Below, piece by piece: positions 35,601 through 43,000 of a DNA stretch of 64,000 bases. Every line of letters starts with the position of its first letter. Within the stretch, counting starts at the first letter, position 1. Made by a program: the position numbers and the translations under genes. The DNA lies in the NCBI GenBank assembly GCA_016707485.1, contig JADJHN010000001.1, positions 1,054,001-1,118,000 on the forward strand. Reading direction: 5' to 3'. Under the pieces are notes generated by a model. The model saw only the letters and a program-made list of their open reading frames with translations, did no database searches and was not told the DNA's origin. The DNA comes from Lysobacterales bacterium (GTDB lineage: Bacteria > Pseudomonadota > Gammaproteobacteria > Xanthomonadales > Rhodanobacteraceae).

Positions 35601-36506
35601 GGCACCGGCAAATGGCGAAATCGCGGTGGGATGGTTATGCGTCTCGACCTTGATCGCGTACGGCACGGCCTCGTCATGCCCGACATACACGCCGGAATCG
35701 GCGTTGGCGAAGAAACGCTTGCCGAGCGTGCCGGCGATGACGGCGGCATTGTCGCTGTAGGCCGACAAGGTGTGCGCCGGCGACAGCTTGTGGGTGTTGC
35801 GGATCATCGCGAACAACGACAGCGGCTGTGCCTTGCCGTCGATGGTGAAATCGGCATTGAACACCTTGTGCCGGCAATGCTCGGAGTTGGCCTGGGCGAA
35901 CATCATCAGTTCGGCGTCGGTCGGATCACGCTCGAGGCCCGCGTAGCTTTTCGCCAGATAATCGATCTCGTCGTCGGCCAGGGCGAGGCCGAGATGCTGG
36001 TTGGTCGAGGCCAGCGTCGCCCGCGCATCCGCACCCAAAGCAATGCGTTCCAGCGGCAGCGCAGCGCCGACATCGAACAGGTGGTCCAGCTCGGCACGCG
36101 TTGCCAGCACCGATTCGGTCATCGGGTCGTGCAGGATTGCCAGCACCTGTTGCCACGCGCTTGAGGCTCGATCCGGCAGCGCTTCAAGATCCACGGCCAA
36201 GGTGCGTTCGACGCGACGAACCGGCAAGCTGCAGCGGCGCAGGATGTCGGTGGCCTTGCTCGACCAAGGCGAAATCGTGCCGAGACGCGGCGCAATCCAG
36301 AGTGTGGCAGCGCCGGCCACGCCGGCATTGGCAAGCAGGATGCGCTGCAGGGTGGCGCTGTCGAGTGCGCCATCGTCGCCCGTGGCGACCACATAGACAT
36401 GGCGCGCAGAGCGCAACCGGCAACCGCCCGCCACGCGCCCAAGCTCGGCATTGAGTCGGTCAATGCGAAAGGCTGACAGGGCCGGCTGGCCGTCGAGAAC
36501 GATCAT
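32634..36506 (-). CDS. purL: Phosphoribosylformylglycinamidine synthase (PurL, single-chain)
   Basis: Fourth step of de novo purine synthesis: FGAR + glutamine + ATP to FGAM. At 1290 residues it is the large single-chain form. The N-terminal PurS-like and linker region leads to the catalytic block VKVETHNHPTAISPFAGAAT, then GGEIRDEGATGRGGKPKAG. The second half has NEELGAIVQIRQ. The C-terminal glutaminase has the nucleophile in GVCNGCQMM and the His-Glu pair in MPHPERVFR. The ATG at 36506 is the start that matches the family N-terminus; the frame is open further upstream without a homologous sequence. Its stop overlaps the next gene. Confidence 0.95.
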   Translation of the reverse strand: MIVLDGQPALSAFRIDRLNAELGRVAGGCRLRSARHVYVVATGDDGALDSATLQRILLANAGVAGAATLWIAPRLGTISPWSSKATDILRRCSLPVRRVERTLAVDLEALPDRASSAWQQVLAILHDPMTESVLATRAELDHLFDVGAALPLERIALGADARATLASTNQHLGLALADDEIDYLAKSYAGLERDPTDAELMMFAQANSEHCRHKVFNADFTIDGKAQPLSLFAMIRNTHKLSPAHTLSAYSDNAAVIAGTLGKRFFANADSGVYVGHDEAVPYAIKVETHNHPTAISPFAGAATGSGGEIRDEGATGRGGKPKAGLTGFSVSHLRIPGLSRPWEVERAHPPRFATPYQIMRDGPLGAAAFNNEFGRPCLGGYFRTFEHSTDEAGLLRGYDKPIMLAGGLANLRASDVQKRNLQPGDAVIVLGGPAMLIGLGGGAASSVAAGSSSAELDFASVQRENPEMQRRCQQVIDACWARGPGNPLVSIHDVGAGGLSNALPELLNDSEVGGALELGKIPCDDPQMSPMQIWCNESQERYVLGVRPEDLPLFETICARERCPFAVVGQAIVERRLLLTDSRFPTADSRHRPIDLPLDVLFGKPPRMSRDTRRVREPLSVIADTENLELGEAIERVLRFPAVGSKSFLITIGDRSVGGLCSRDPMVGPWQVPVADCAVTLNDFVDHAGEAMAIGERTPLALLDAAASARMAVGEALTNLAAAPVRLDEVRLSANWMAAVDHPGEDAALYDAVHAVGMQLCPALGISIPVGKDSMSMQVSWMQGDGKQRTVSPVSLIVTAFAGSSDARRVLTPQLQLDQGDSELWIIDLGARRGRLGGSVLTQVFQRAGDLPPDVDDPARLKSFFHAIQEASADGLLLAYHDRSDGGAIVCLIEMALAGHCGLDIELSGWADNMLRGLFNEELGAIVQIRQRDRESFVALMQRHGLAKLIARVGTPNARMKVKIHHDNERVAAWKWSELMQAWSETSHAMQRRRDNPACADAELAWRCDEDDIGIKPRLTFDLNEDVCAAHVIGKARPRVAILREQGVNGQIEMAAAFDRAGFEAVDVHMSDLAEGRHHLRDFKGLAACGGFSYGDVLGAGRGWAASILFNDMLREQFAGFFADPAHFALGVCNGCQMMSALKEIIPGANLWPAFERNASEQYEARLVTLEVAESDSIFLRGMSGSRIPVVVAHGEGRAVFADASAARNARPCLRYVDNAGRATEHYPLNPNGSPGGAAGYSAADGRITILMPHPERVFRSAQMSWHPRDWPDASPWLRMFRNAREWTR

Positions 36507-36627
36507 GGCAGTCGGAGTCCGGGATGCTCTGAACAAAAGCGCACGACGTCGCCGTGCGAAGGCTGCGCATGATAGCCGATGCCATGACCGGGCGAGAACC
36601 ACCCGGCCAGAGCGGGTGTCGCCGCTG

Positions 36628-37365
36628 CTAGGCGCCGGGCTTCTCCGCGGCAACCCGCTCAAGCTGCGCCTGCAACTGGTCAGGGGTCAGGTAGCCGCCA
36701 ATCTTGCTGCCATCGGCGGCAAAGACACTGGGCGTGCCGTCAACACCGACGCTGATGCCGAGCTGGAATTCCTCGGCGACCGGGTTGTCGCACTGTTTCG
36801 GCTCCGGATTGGCGCCGGCCTTGGCCGCCGTGAACGCCTGTTTCTGGTCCTTCGCGCACCACACCGAAACCGCCTTGGTGAACGACGGCGTGCCCGGGCC
36901 GCTGCGCGGGAAGAACAGGTAATCGACCTGGATGCCGCGCGCGTTGTACTCCTCGATATGCGAGTGCATCTTGCGGCAATAGCCACAATCAATATCGGTG
37001 AACACGGTAACTTTGTATTTCGGCTTGGAAGACGGCGCAAAGGTGATGCGCTTGGAAGCCGGATAGGCATCGAGCTTGGCGATGTTGACCCGGGCCAGGC
37101 GCTTTGCGGTCAGGTCGAGCTTGGCGTCGGCGTCGTACAGGGTGCCTTGCAGCACATAGCGGCCATCTTCGCTGACATACAGCAGCTGGCTGCCGACCAC
37201 GGCCTGGTAGTAACCGGGCACCGGCGATTTCTCGAAGGCGTCGATCTTGTTGCTGGTGATGAGCTTCTGCACCGCGGCACGGGCGACGGCCTCGCCACTG
37301 TCGGCAGCCTGGAGCAACGGGGAAACGGCAAACAGCGCGAGCGCGGCAATCAATGGGAGTTTCAT
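36628..37365 (-). CDS. dsbC: DsbC-like thiol:disulfide interchange protein 1 (CGYC)
   Basis: Periplasmic disulfide isomerase, 245 residues. The signal peptide is LPLIAALALFAVSPLLQA. A DsbC N-terminal dimerisation domain (FEKSPVPGYYQAVVGSQLLY) leads to a thioredoxin fold with CGYC, the E. coli DsbC active site, in DIDCGYCRKMH. The cis-Pro loop is DGTPSVFAADG. The second structural Cys pair is VWCAKDQK and KQCDNPV. ATG 37365 is preferred over 37371 because AAGG sits at the right distance. It lies next to purL as in Xanthomonas and is the first of three tandem paralogues. Confidence 0.9.
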   Translation of the reverse strand: MKLPLIAALALFAVSPLLQAADSGEAVARAAVQKLITSNKIDAFEKSPVPGYYQAVVGSQLLYVSEDGRYVLQGTLYDADAKLDLTAKRLARVNIAKLDAYPASKRITFAPSSKPKYKVTVFTDIDCGYCRKMHSHIEEYNARGIQVDYLFFPRSGPGTPSFTKAVSVWCAKDQKQAFTAAKAGANPEPKQCDNPVAEEFQLGISVGVDGTPSVFAADGSKIGGYLTPDQLQAQLERVAAEKPGA

Positions 37366-37400
37366 GGACATACCTTGTGCATGGGGTGTGGCGGCCGCGA

Positions 37401-38132
37401 TCAGCGCGGGGCAACCGGATTGTTGGCGAGGTGGGCGAGTTCTTCGACGAGCTTTTCCGGCGACAGGGAAACCTGTGGCGCCACCTTGGTGCCATCCGCG
37501 GCCAGCATGGTCGGCGTGCCGGTGATGCCGATCGAGCGCGCGACGCGGGTGGTCTCGGCAACCGGATTCGGACAGGTCGCCGTGCCCGGGTCGGCACCGT
37601 TCATGGCCGCGGTGAATGCGCTCTTGCGATCGGCGGCACACCATACGGCTTCAGCCTTCTTGTCCGCACCGGGATGGATGTCCAGCGGCAGGAAAACGTA
37701 TTCGACCGCGATCCCCGCAGCGTTGTAGGCCTCGATCTGCTGATGGAAGCGGCGACAGAACGGGCAGTCGATGTCGGTGAACACGGTGACCGCGTACTTC
37801 GGCTTGTCCGGGGCAAATATGATGCGCTTGTCGGCACCGATCGTTTTCAGCAGGCCAAGGCGATTGCTGGCGCGTGCCGCTTCGGTGATGTCACGGTTGC
37901 TTTGCGCATCGATGGCGCTGCCATCGAGGATGAAGCGGCCATCCTTGCTGACATAGATGAACTGGCTGCCGACAATGGCCTCGTAAAAGCCCGGCACCAC
38001 CGATTCCTGGACGACGTCGACCTTTACCTGCGGGGCGAGTTTCGAGAAGGCGGCCTGCACGGTCTCCTCCGGTGTTGCCGCAACGACGTTGGCGGCGAGA
38101 ACGATCAGGATCAAGCAGAACAAATGGCGCAT
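37401..38132 (-). CDS. DsbC-like thiol:disulfide interchange protein 2 (CPFC)
   Basis: Second tandem paralogue, 243 residues with a signal peptide (LFCLILIVLAANVVA). It has the same domain order as its neighbours: dimerisation domain with ESVVPGFYEAIVGSQFIY, and a thioredoxin fold with active site CPFC in DIDCPFCRRFH. The structural pair is VWCAADRK / TATCPNPV and the cis-Pro loop GTPTMLAADG. The ATG at 38132 has GAGG six bases upstream. A proline in the dipeptide usually changes the redox potential compared with CGYC, so its role may differ from the first copy; this is inference. Confidence 0.87.
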   Translation of the reverse strand: MRHLFCLILIVLAANVVAATPEETVQAAFSKLAPQVKVDVVQESVVPGFYEAIVGSQFIYVSKDGRFILDGSAIDAQSNRDITEAARASNRLGLLKTIGADKRIIFAPDKPKYAVTVFTDIDCPFCRRFHQQIEAYNAAGIAVEYVFLPLDIHPGADKKAEAVWCAADRKSAFTAAMNGADPGTATCPNPVAETTRVARSIGITGTPTMLAADGTKVAPQVSLSPEKLVEELAHLANNPVAPR

Positions 38133-38151
38133 GGATACCTCGGTGGGTTGA

Positions 38152-38916
38152 TCAGCGCCCTGCCGCAGTGGCGGCGAGGGCGGAAGCATCGACTGCTGCC
38201 GCCGAGCGCTTCTGCAACTCGGACAACAGGCGTTGGGGCGACAGGAGGATCTTGGAGTCGATCATGCCGCCATCGGCGGCAATCGCGGTTGGCGTTTGCC
38301 CGACACCAATCTCGTTGCCGGCCTGGCGCATCTGCAGCAACGGATTCGGGCATGTGGCGCTGTCCATCGCCTGTCCGGCGACGGCCGCGGAATATGCGCC
38401 CTTGCGATCGCTGGAACACCAGACCGCGATGGATTTGCGATCCGCATCGGGATGGATGCTCAATGGAAAGAAGACGTAATCAATGGCGATGCCCAGCGCG
38501 TTGTACTCGTCGATGCGCGAATGCAGGCGCCGGCAGTACGGGCAATCGACATCGGTGAACACGGTAAGACGGTATTTTGGCTGCGCCGGCGCGAAACTCA
38601 GGCGCTGGTCGACGCCAAGCCCGGCCAGTACCTGGAGGCGCTTGGTTGCCATGCTGGCTTCGCTGAGGTCAATCCCCTCGGCGGTGTCCTCGACCGTGCC
38701 GCGCAGCAGGTAGCGCCCGTCCGCGCTGGCATAGACGACCTTGCCACCGATCACCCCCTCGTAATAACCCGGCAAGGCGGATTGGCGGAATGCGCTGATC
38801 GACTGCAACGGCGCGGTTTTCTGGATGGTCGCCCGCGCCGCGTCGCCCTCGGCCGCAAGCGCGGGAAGCAGGGCCAAGCCGAACACGAGGACGCAAAGCG
38901 CGCGCAAAACCGACAT
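38152..38916 (-). CDS. DsbC-like thiol:disulfide interchange protein 3 (CPYC)
   Basis: Third tandem paralogue, 254 residues. It has a signal peptide (LRALCVLVFGLALLPALA), a dimerisation domain (RQSALPGYYEGVIGGKVVYA) and a thioredoxin fold with active site CPYC in DVDCPYCRRLH. The structural pair is VWCSSDRK / ATCPNPL and the cis-Pro loop QTPTAIAADGG. The C-terminus carries an Ala-rich tail. A TTG at 38919, one codon upstream, has slightly better spacing from AAAGG and is an alternative start. The three genes are spaced 35 and 19 bp apart and are probably one transcript. Confidence 0.86.
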   Translation of the reverse strand: MSVLRALCVLVFGLALLPALAAEGDAARATIQKTAPLQSISAFRQSALPGYYEGVIGGKVVYASADGRYLLRGTVEDTAEGIDLSEASMATKRLQVLAGLGVDQRLSFAPAQPKYRLTVFTDVDCPYCRRLHSRIDEYNALGIAIDYVFFPLSIHPDADRKSIAVWCSSDRKGAYSAAVAGQAMDSATCPNPLLQMRQAGNEIGVGQTPTAIAADGGMIDSKILLSPQRLLSELQKRSAAAVDASALAATAAGR

Positions 38917-39032
38917 CAATGGGCAAACCTTTCGGGGTGGGAACAGCAGAGACTCTCGGCAGCGCCAATGGTTCCGCTCAAGTCATTGATTTTGGCATGG
39001 AAGCCGGGGTGGCGAAAGCCCGCGCCGCAGGC

Positions 39033-39992
39033 TCAACCGCGTGGATGATGTTCGGCATGCAAGCGCTTGAGTCCTTCCTTGGCCACCAGCGTGTAAATCT
39101 GCGTCGTCGACAGCGAACTGTGCCCCAGCAGCATCTGCAAGGCGCGCAGATCGGCGCCGTGGTTGAGCAGGTGGGTGGCGAACGAATGCCGCAGCACATG
39201 CGGCGAGATGCGCTGGCGGGCGATGCCGGCGCGCTGCGCGTGGTTCTTGACCAGCGTCCAGAACATCTGCCGGGTCATGCCGGAACGCCGCGCGGTGACG
39301 AACAGCGCATCGACGCGCATGCCCTTGAGCAGGCCCGCACGCGATTCGCCGATGTAACGCTCCAGCCAGTGCTGCGCTTCCGCGCCGATCGGCACCAGGC
39401 GTTCCTTGCCGCCCTTGCCGCTGACCCGCAACACGCCCTGGCGCAGGTTGACCTGATCGGCACGCAGGCCGACCAACTCGCTGACACGCAAGCCGGTGGC
39501 GTACATGAGTTCGAGCATTGCGCGATCACGCAAGCCCAGCGCGGTTTCCGCAGGCGCATGCAGCAAGGCCTCGACTTCACCCTCGGCCAGCGCCTTGGGC
39601 AGGCTGCGCGGAAGTTTCGGCGCATCTACCAGCAAGGTTGGATCCACATCGATGCGCCCATCGCGTTGCAGCAGCCGATAAAAGTGCCTCAGCGCCGAGA
39701 GCAGGCGCGCATTCGAGCGCGGACTGTAGCCACGCCCCTTCCTGCCCCCGCTTTGTGCACGCAGGGAAAGGTAGGCATACAACTGCTCGCGTCGGCACGC
39801 CAGCAGGCTCGAGGCAATGGCGGGGGCGGCCAGCCAGCGTGCAAACCCGTCCAGATCGCGCCGGTAGCCGGACAGCGAATTGTCCGCCAGGCCAAGTTCC
39901 GACCAGGCGCGTTCGAGGAATGCATCGATGAGGATGCGGTCGTCGGCGCGAACTTCGTGTTTTTCCGGCTGGCTGCTGGTCACCTTTGGCAC
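39033..39992 (-). CDS. xerD: Tyrosine recombinase XerD
   Basis: Site-specific recombinase that resolves chromosome dimers at dif with XerC; 319 residues. The N-terminal SAM-like core-binding domain (DAFLERAWSELGLADNSLSG) precedes the catalytic domain. That has Arg in ATGLRVSELVGL, Lys in VSGKGGKERLVPIG, His-x-x-Arg in ISPHVLRHSFATHLL, His in LLGHSSLST and the Tyr nucleophile in TQIYTLVAKEGL. The GTG start at 39992 is the most upstream plausible one and precedes a 15-20-residue extension relative to E. coli; a weaker downstream GTG also exists. It is divergent from the RDD gene at 40053. Confidence 0.92.
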   Translation of the reverse strand: MPKVTSSQPEKHEVRADDRILIDAFLERAWSELGLADNSLSGYRRDLDGFARWLAAPAIASSLLACRREQLYAYLSLRAQSGGRKGRGYSPRSNARLLSALRHFYRLLQRDGRIDVDPTLLVDAPKLPRSLPKALAEGEVEALLHAPAETALGLRDRAMLELMYATGLRVSELVGLRADQVNLRQGVLRVSGKGGKERLVPIGAEAQHWLERYIGESRAGLLKGMRVDALFVTARRSGMTRQMFWTLVKNHAQRAGIARQRISPHVLRHSFATHLLNHGADLRALQMLLGHSSLSTTQIYTLVAKEGLKRLHAEHHPRG

Positions 39993-40052
39993 TCATCGAT
40001 CTTGCGTGATGCGACACAAACCCGGAGGCTAGCGCGAATTCCAATCCGGCAC

Positions 40053-40499
40053 ATGCCCATGTCCACGCCTCCTGGCACCGCGCTCTGGCGTCGCCTTGCC
40101 GCCTTGTTCTACGACCTGCTGGTACTCGTTGCAATCTGGATGTTCGCCGCGGCGCTGATCTTGCTCGCCTTCCACGGCGAGGTCGATGTCGCCCGACAGC
40201 CGGCGCTTTATCACTTCGTGCTGCAGGCTACCTTGCTGATCCTGAGCGCGCTGTATTTCGTCATCTCGTGGTCAAGGGGCGGCCAGACCATCGGCATGCG
40301 CGCGTGGCGCGTACGCCTGGTCGATGCGCAGGGTCGCTCGCCGGGATGGCGTCGAGCGTTGTTGCGTTTCGTGCTGGCCACGCTGTCGCTGTTGGCGGCG
40401 GGTGCAGGATTCATCTATTGCCTGTTCGATGCCGACCGCCGCGCCTGGCACGACGTCATGCTCGGCACGCGCATGCTGCATGTGGGGCGGGCGGATTGA
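40053..40499 (+). CDS. RDD family membrane protein
   Basis: A 148-residue membrane protein with about three or four hydrophobic segments. It fits the RDD family: Arg near the start (ALWRRLAALFYDLLVLVAIW), the first Asp in FYDLL, and the second Asp in the C-terminal CLFDADRRAWHDVMLGT. GGQTIGMRAWRVRLVDAQG is the typical middle loop. An alternative ATG lies two codons later (40059). Some RDD proteins act in Na+/H+ exchange, but a transport role is not shown here. It faces xerD across a 60-bp divergent gap. Confidence 0.82.
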   Translation: MPMSTPPGTALWRRLAALFYDLLVLVAIWMFAAALILLAFHGEVDVARQPALYHFVLQATLLILSALYFVISWSRGGQTIGMRAWRVRLVDAQGRSPGWRRALLRFVLATLSLLAAGAGFIYCLFDADRRAWHDVMLGTRMLHVGRAD

Positions 40500-40589
40500 G
40501 GCATGGGGATGCAGGCAGGACGTATGCGTGCATGAAGGCGTGCGAGCGCGAAGTATTGTTCCAGTTCCACCAAGAGCATCGCGCCTGAA

Positions 40590-40612
40590 GCCTGTCCTGA
40601 GTTCGTCGAAGG
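40590..40612. repeat. Dispersed 'CCTGTCCTGA...TCGAAGG' repeat
   Basis: The stretch reads GCCTGTCCTGAGTTCGTCGA followed by AGG. It matches a short palindromic repeat (CCTTCGACAAGCTCAGGACAGG type) that I recall from intergenic regions of many proteobacteria. It lies between the convergent RDD and lptG genes, where such elements often act as transcript-end structures. One copy was noticed in the window. Confidence 0.5.
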
Positions 40613-40644
40613 AGCGATCCTGCAGGTGCAGGCAATTCGCCGCC

Positions 40645-40664
40645 TTCCCCATTCCCCATTCCCG
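40645..40664. repeat. Single-arm heptad array next to lptG stop
   Basis: A short C-rich array (TTCCCCATTCCCCATTCCCG) beginning 5 bp after the lptG stop codon (minus strand reading GGGAATGGGGAATGGGG). No convincing second arm was found in the 169-bp gap, so this copy may be degenerate or solitary. Confidence 0.7.
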
Positions 40665-40668
40665 GCCT

Positions 40669-41769
40669 TCAAGCATGTCGGCGAAACCACGCCGTGGCCA
40701 TGGCGATCAACAGCAGGGGCGGAATCGCATTGGCGATGGCCGGGGCCAAGCCGTAGACACCGCCCATGCTGACCGCGGCGCGCTGCAGGAAATAGAAGCC
40801 GATTGCCATGACGATGCCAAGGAACAGGCGCTTGCCCATGCCGCCGCTGCGCAGCGTGCCAAAGGCGAATGGCAAGGCGCAGAAGGCCAGCACGAGCACG
40901 TTGAACGGGTAAAAGATGCGCGACCACCAGGCCTCGCGGAAACCACGTGAATCCTGGCCGTTGCGCTCGAGATAGGCGATGTTGCGCGAGAGCTCGCGCA
41001 GGTTGAGGTAATCGAGGTTGACAATGCTCAAGGCCAGCACATCGGGATCGAGGCTCGACGGCCATTGCAGCGCACTGGCTTGCGTGCTTGCCGCCGAGGC
41101 CTCGCCAAAGACCGTGCGCCGCACGTCGTGGAGGATCCAGTGGCCCTGCACATGTTCGGCGCGTGCCGCCAGCGACAAGGTGGCGAGGCGGCCGTCCTTG
41201 TCGAACTCGAAAATGCGCACGCGATTGAGGTCGACCACGCTGCCCTGCTCGGTCTGCCGCGTGCGGCCATTGCCGGCATTGACCACGGTCTCGCCATCGC
41301 GCGCCCAGATGCTGCCGCCCTTGGCGAGGGTGACATCGGTGGATTTTGCCGCCAGCGACAAGGCCTTTGCGCTTTGATCGCCCCACGGTGCCAGCGTCTC
41401 GCCGATGACCACGACGATTGCCGTCAGCACGCACAAGGAGAGCACCACCGAGGCACAGATGCGCAGCTTGGACATGCCGGCGGCGCGCAATGCGGTGAGC
41501 TCGCCGGTGCCTGCCAGTCCACCCAGGCCGACCAGGCCACCAATCAGGGCGGCGTAGCTGAACATCTCGTACATGCGTCGCGGCACGGTCAGCAAGGTGT
41601 AGCTCGCCGCCTTGGCCAGGGTGTAGCCACCATGACCAACGTCATTGAGTTCGCCGACAAAGATGGTGAAGGCATCGAAGCCGACGAGGATGATCCAGAC
41701 CAGGCCGACTGCGGCAAGCACCGACAGTGCCACCAGGCGATCGACCTGCTTGAAGAACGGCTGCCTCAT
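40669..41769 (-). CDS. lptG: LPS export permease LptG
   Basis: Inner-membrane subunit of the LptB2FG complex that extracts LPS and passes it to the periplasmic bridge; 366 residues. Six membrane segments are arranged three and three around a periplasmic beta-jellyroll (about 130-260). Recognisable blocks are YEMFSYAALIGGLVGLGGLA, GELTALRAAGMSKLRIC and, near the end, ALPFAFGTLRSGGMGKRLFL. The ATG at 41769 overlaps the lptF stop (ATGA). LptB is not in the window. Confidence 0.92.
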   Translation of the reverse strand: MRQPFFKQVDRLVALSVLAAVGLVWIILVGFDAFTIFVGELNDVGHGGYTLAKAASYTLLTVPRRMYEMFSYAALIGGLVGLGGLAGTGELTALRAAGMSKLRICASVVLSLCVLTAIVVVIGETLAPWGDQSAKALSLAAKSTDVTLAKGGSIWARDGETVVNAGNGRTRQTEQGSVVDLNRVRIFEFDKDGRLATLSLAARAEHVQGHWILHDVRRTVFGEASAASTQASALQWPSSLDPDVLALSIVNLDYLNLRELSRNIAYLERNGQDSRGFREAWWSRIFYPFNVLVLAFCALPFAFGTLRSGGMGKRLFLGIVMAIGFYFLQRAAVSMGGVYGLAPAIANAIPPLLLIAMATAWFRRHA

Positions 41770-42872
41770 GCCCGTGACTTCTTGCGCTGGCGCAGGCGCT
41801 GGTTGCTGCGGATCAAGCCCAGTGCAATCAGGATCGCCGGCACATAGATCCACCAGAGCCCCGCCGCCAGGGGCATCTTGCCGTGCACCATCCAGACCCG
41901 GCCCAGAGCAAGGAAGTTGGCGTAGACGATATAGGCGAGCACGGCCAGGATCAGGCTCGCGTAACGGGGCTGGCGCGGATTCGTGCGCGACAGCGGCATG
42001 GCGACCAAGGCCAGCACCAGCACCGAGATGGCCGGTGCCAGGCGCCAGTGCAGCTCGGCGCGCTGCAGGGGATCGACGCTTTCCAGCAGCTCGCTGGTCG
42101 GCGCGGCGCGCTTGACGGCTTCGGAATTGTCGACGGCATCATTGTCGGCCAGGCGGATGTCGTTGCGCTCGAAGCGCAGCAGGCGGAAATCATCATTGCC
42201 GGGTCGCCCTTCCACGCGAAACCCGTCCTTCAACGCGAGAAAACGATCGCCGCCCGAGGTATCCCGGTACAACTCGCCGCTGCGCGCGGTGATGATGTTG
42301 ATGCGTGAGGTGCCATCGGCTTCAAGTTGCTCGCTTTCGACGAACATGCGCGTGAACTTCGAGCCCTCCGGCGACATGTCACCCACGTAGATGATGCCTT
42401 CGCGCCCAGGCAAGGGCACGAAGCGGCCAGGCTCGAGGCCGGCAATGAGCAGCGAGCGGTTGGCCTCGTCGACGAGATGCTGGGAAAAGCGCACCGCCGC
42501 CGGAGCAATCCAGAATGCAACAAGTGCCGCGATGGCGGCAATCGGCACGAACAGCAGGAGCAGCGGCCGCATGAGCCCGCCAATACCCAGTCCCGACGCG
42601 CCGAGGACGGCCATCTCGCTGTCCCGGTACATGCGCCCGTAGGCAAGCAGGACGCCGAGGAAGACCGCCAGCGGCAACAGCACATTGAGGCTGTCGATCG
42701 AACGCAGGCCGATCATCGCGACCAGCAGGTCGGCGGGAACGCGACCACGTGCAACCTGATTGAGCACGGCAATCACCGTTTCGCCGATGCTGATCAGGAG
42801 CAGCACTGCGGTCACCCCGAGAAAGCTCAGGGCAAGTTCGCGTAGCAGGTAGCGGTCGATGATGCGCAGCAA
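41766..42872 (-). CDS. lptF: LPS export permease LptF
   Basis: Partner of LptG, 368 residues with the same layout. The N-terminus IDRYLLRELALSFLGVTAVL, then LLPLAVFLGVLLAYGRMYRD and SEMAVLGASGLGIGGLMRPL, identify the family; the jellyroll domain fills the middle. The C-terminal segment has AMPLSRTNPRQPRYASLI. The likely start is TTG at 42872, since no ATG or GTG fits the conserved N-terminus, and the ribosome site is weak (AAGG about 12 bases upstream). It is divergent from pepA over 128 bp, a conserved arrangement in gammaproteobacteria. Confidence 0.9.
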   Translation of the reverse strand: MLRIIDRYLLRELALSFLGVTAVLLLISIGETVIAVLNQVARGRVPADLLVAMIGLRSIDSLNVLLPLAVFLGVLLAYGRMYRDSEMAVLGASGLGIGGLMRPLLLLFVPIAAIAALVAFWIAPAAVRFSQHLVDEANRSLLIAGLEPGRFVPLPGREGIIYVGDMSPEGSKFTRMFVESEQLEADGTSRINIITARSGELYRDTSGGDRFLALKDGFRVEGRPGNDDFRLLRFERNDIRLADNDAVDNSEAVKRAAPTSELLESVDPLQRAELHWRLAPAISVLVLALVAMPLSRTNPRQPRYASLILAVLAYIVYANFLALGRVWMVHGKMPLAAGLWWIYVPAILIALGLIRSNQRLRQRKKSRA

Positions 42873-43000
42873 CTGGTATCTATGCCTTAGAATGACGGGT
42901 TCCGCGCCACTTCCGAGCGCACGCAGGGTGGCAAGTTTACCGGCCTGCCAGTCGCCGCGCGTGGCCAGCGCCCCACTTTGTAGCAGATACGGAACCTTTG

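Noticed and set aside
38919..40052. 5' part of a long plus-strand frame ending in the RDD gene
   Set aside because: It is antisense to xerD; only the part from 40053 matches the RDD family.
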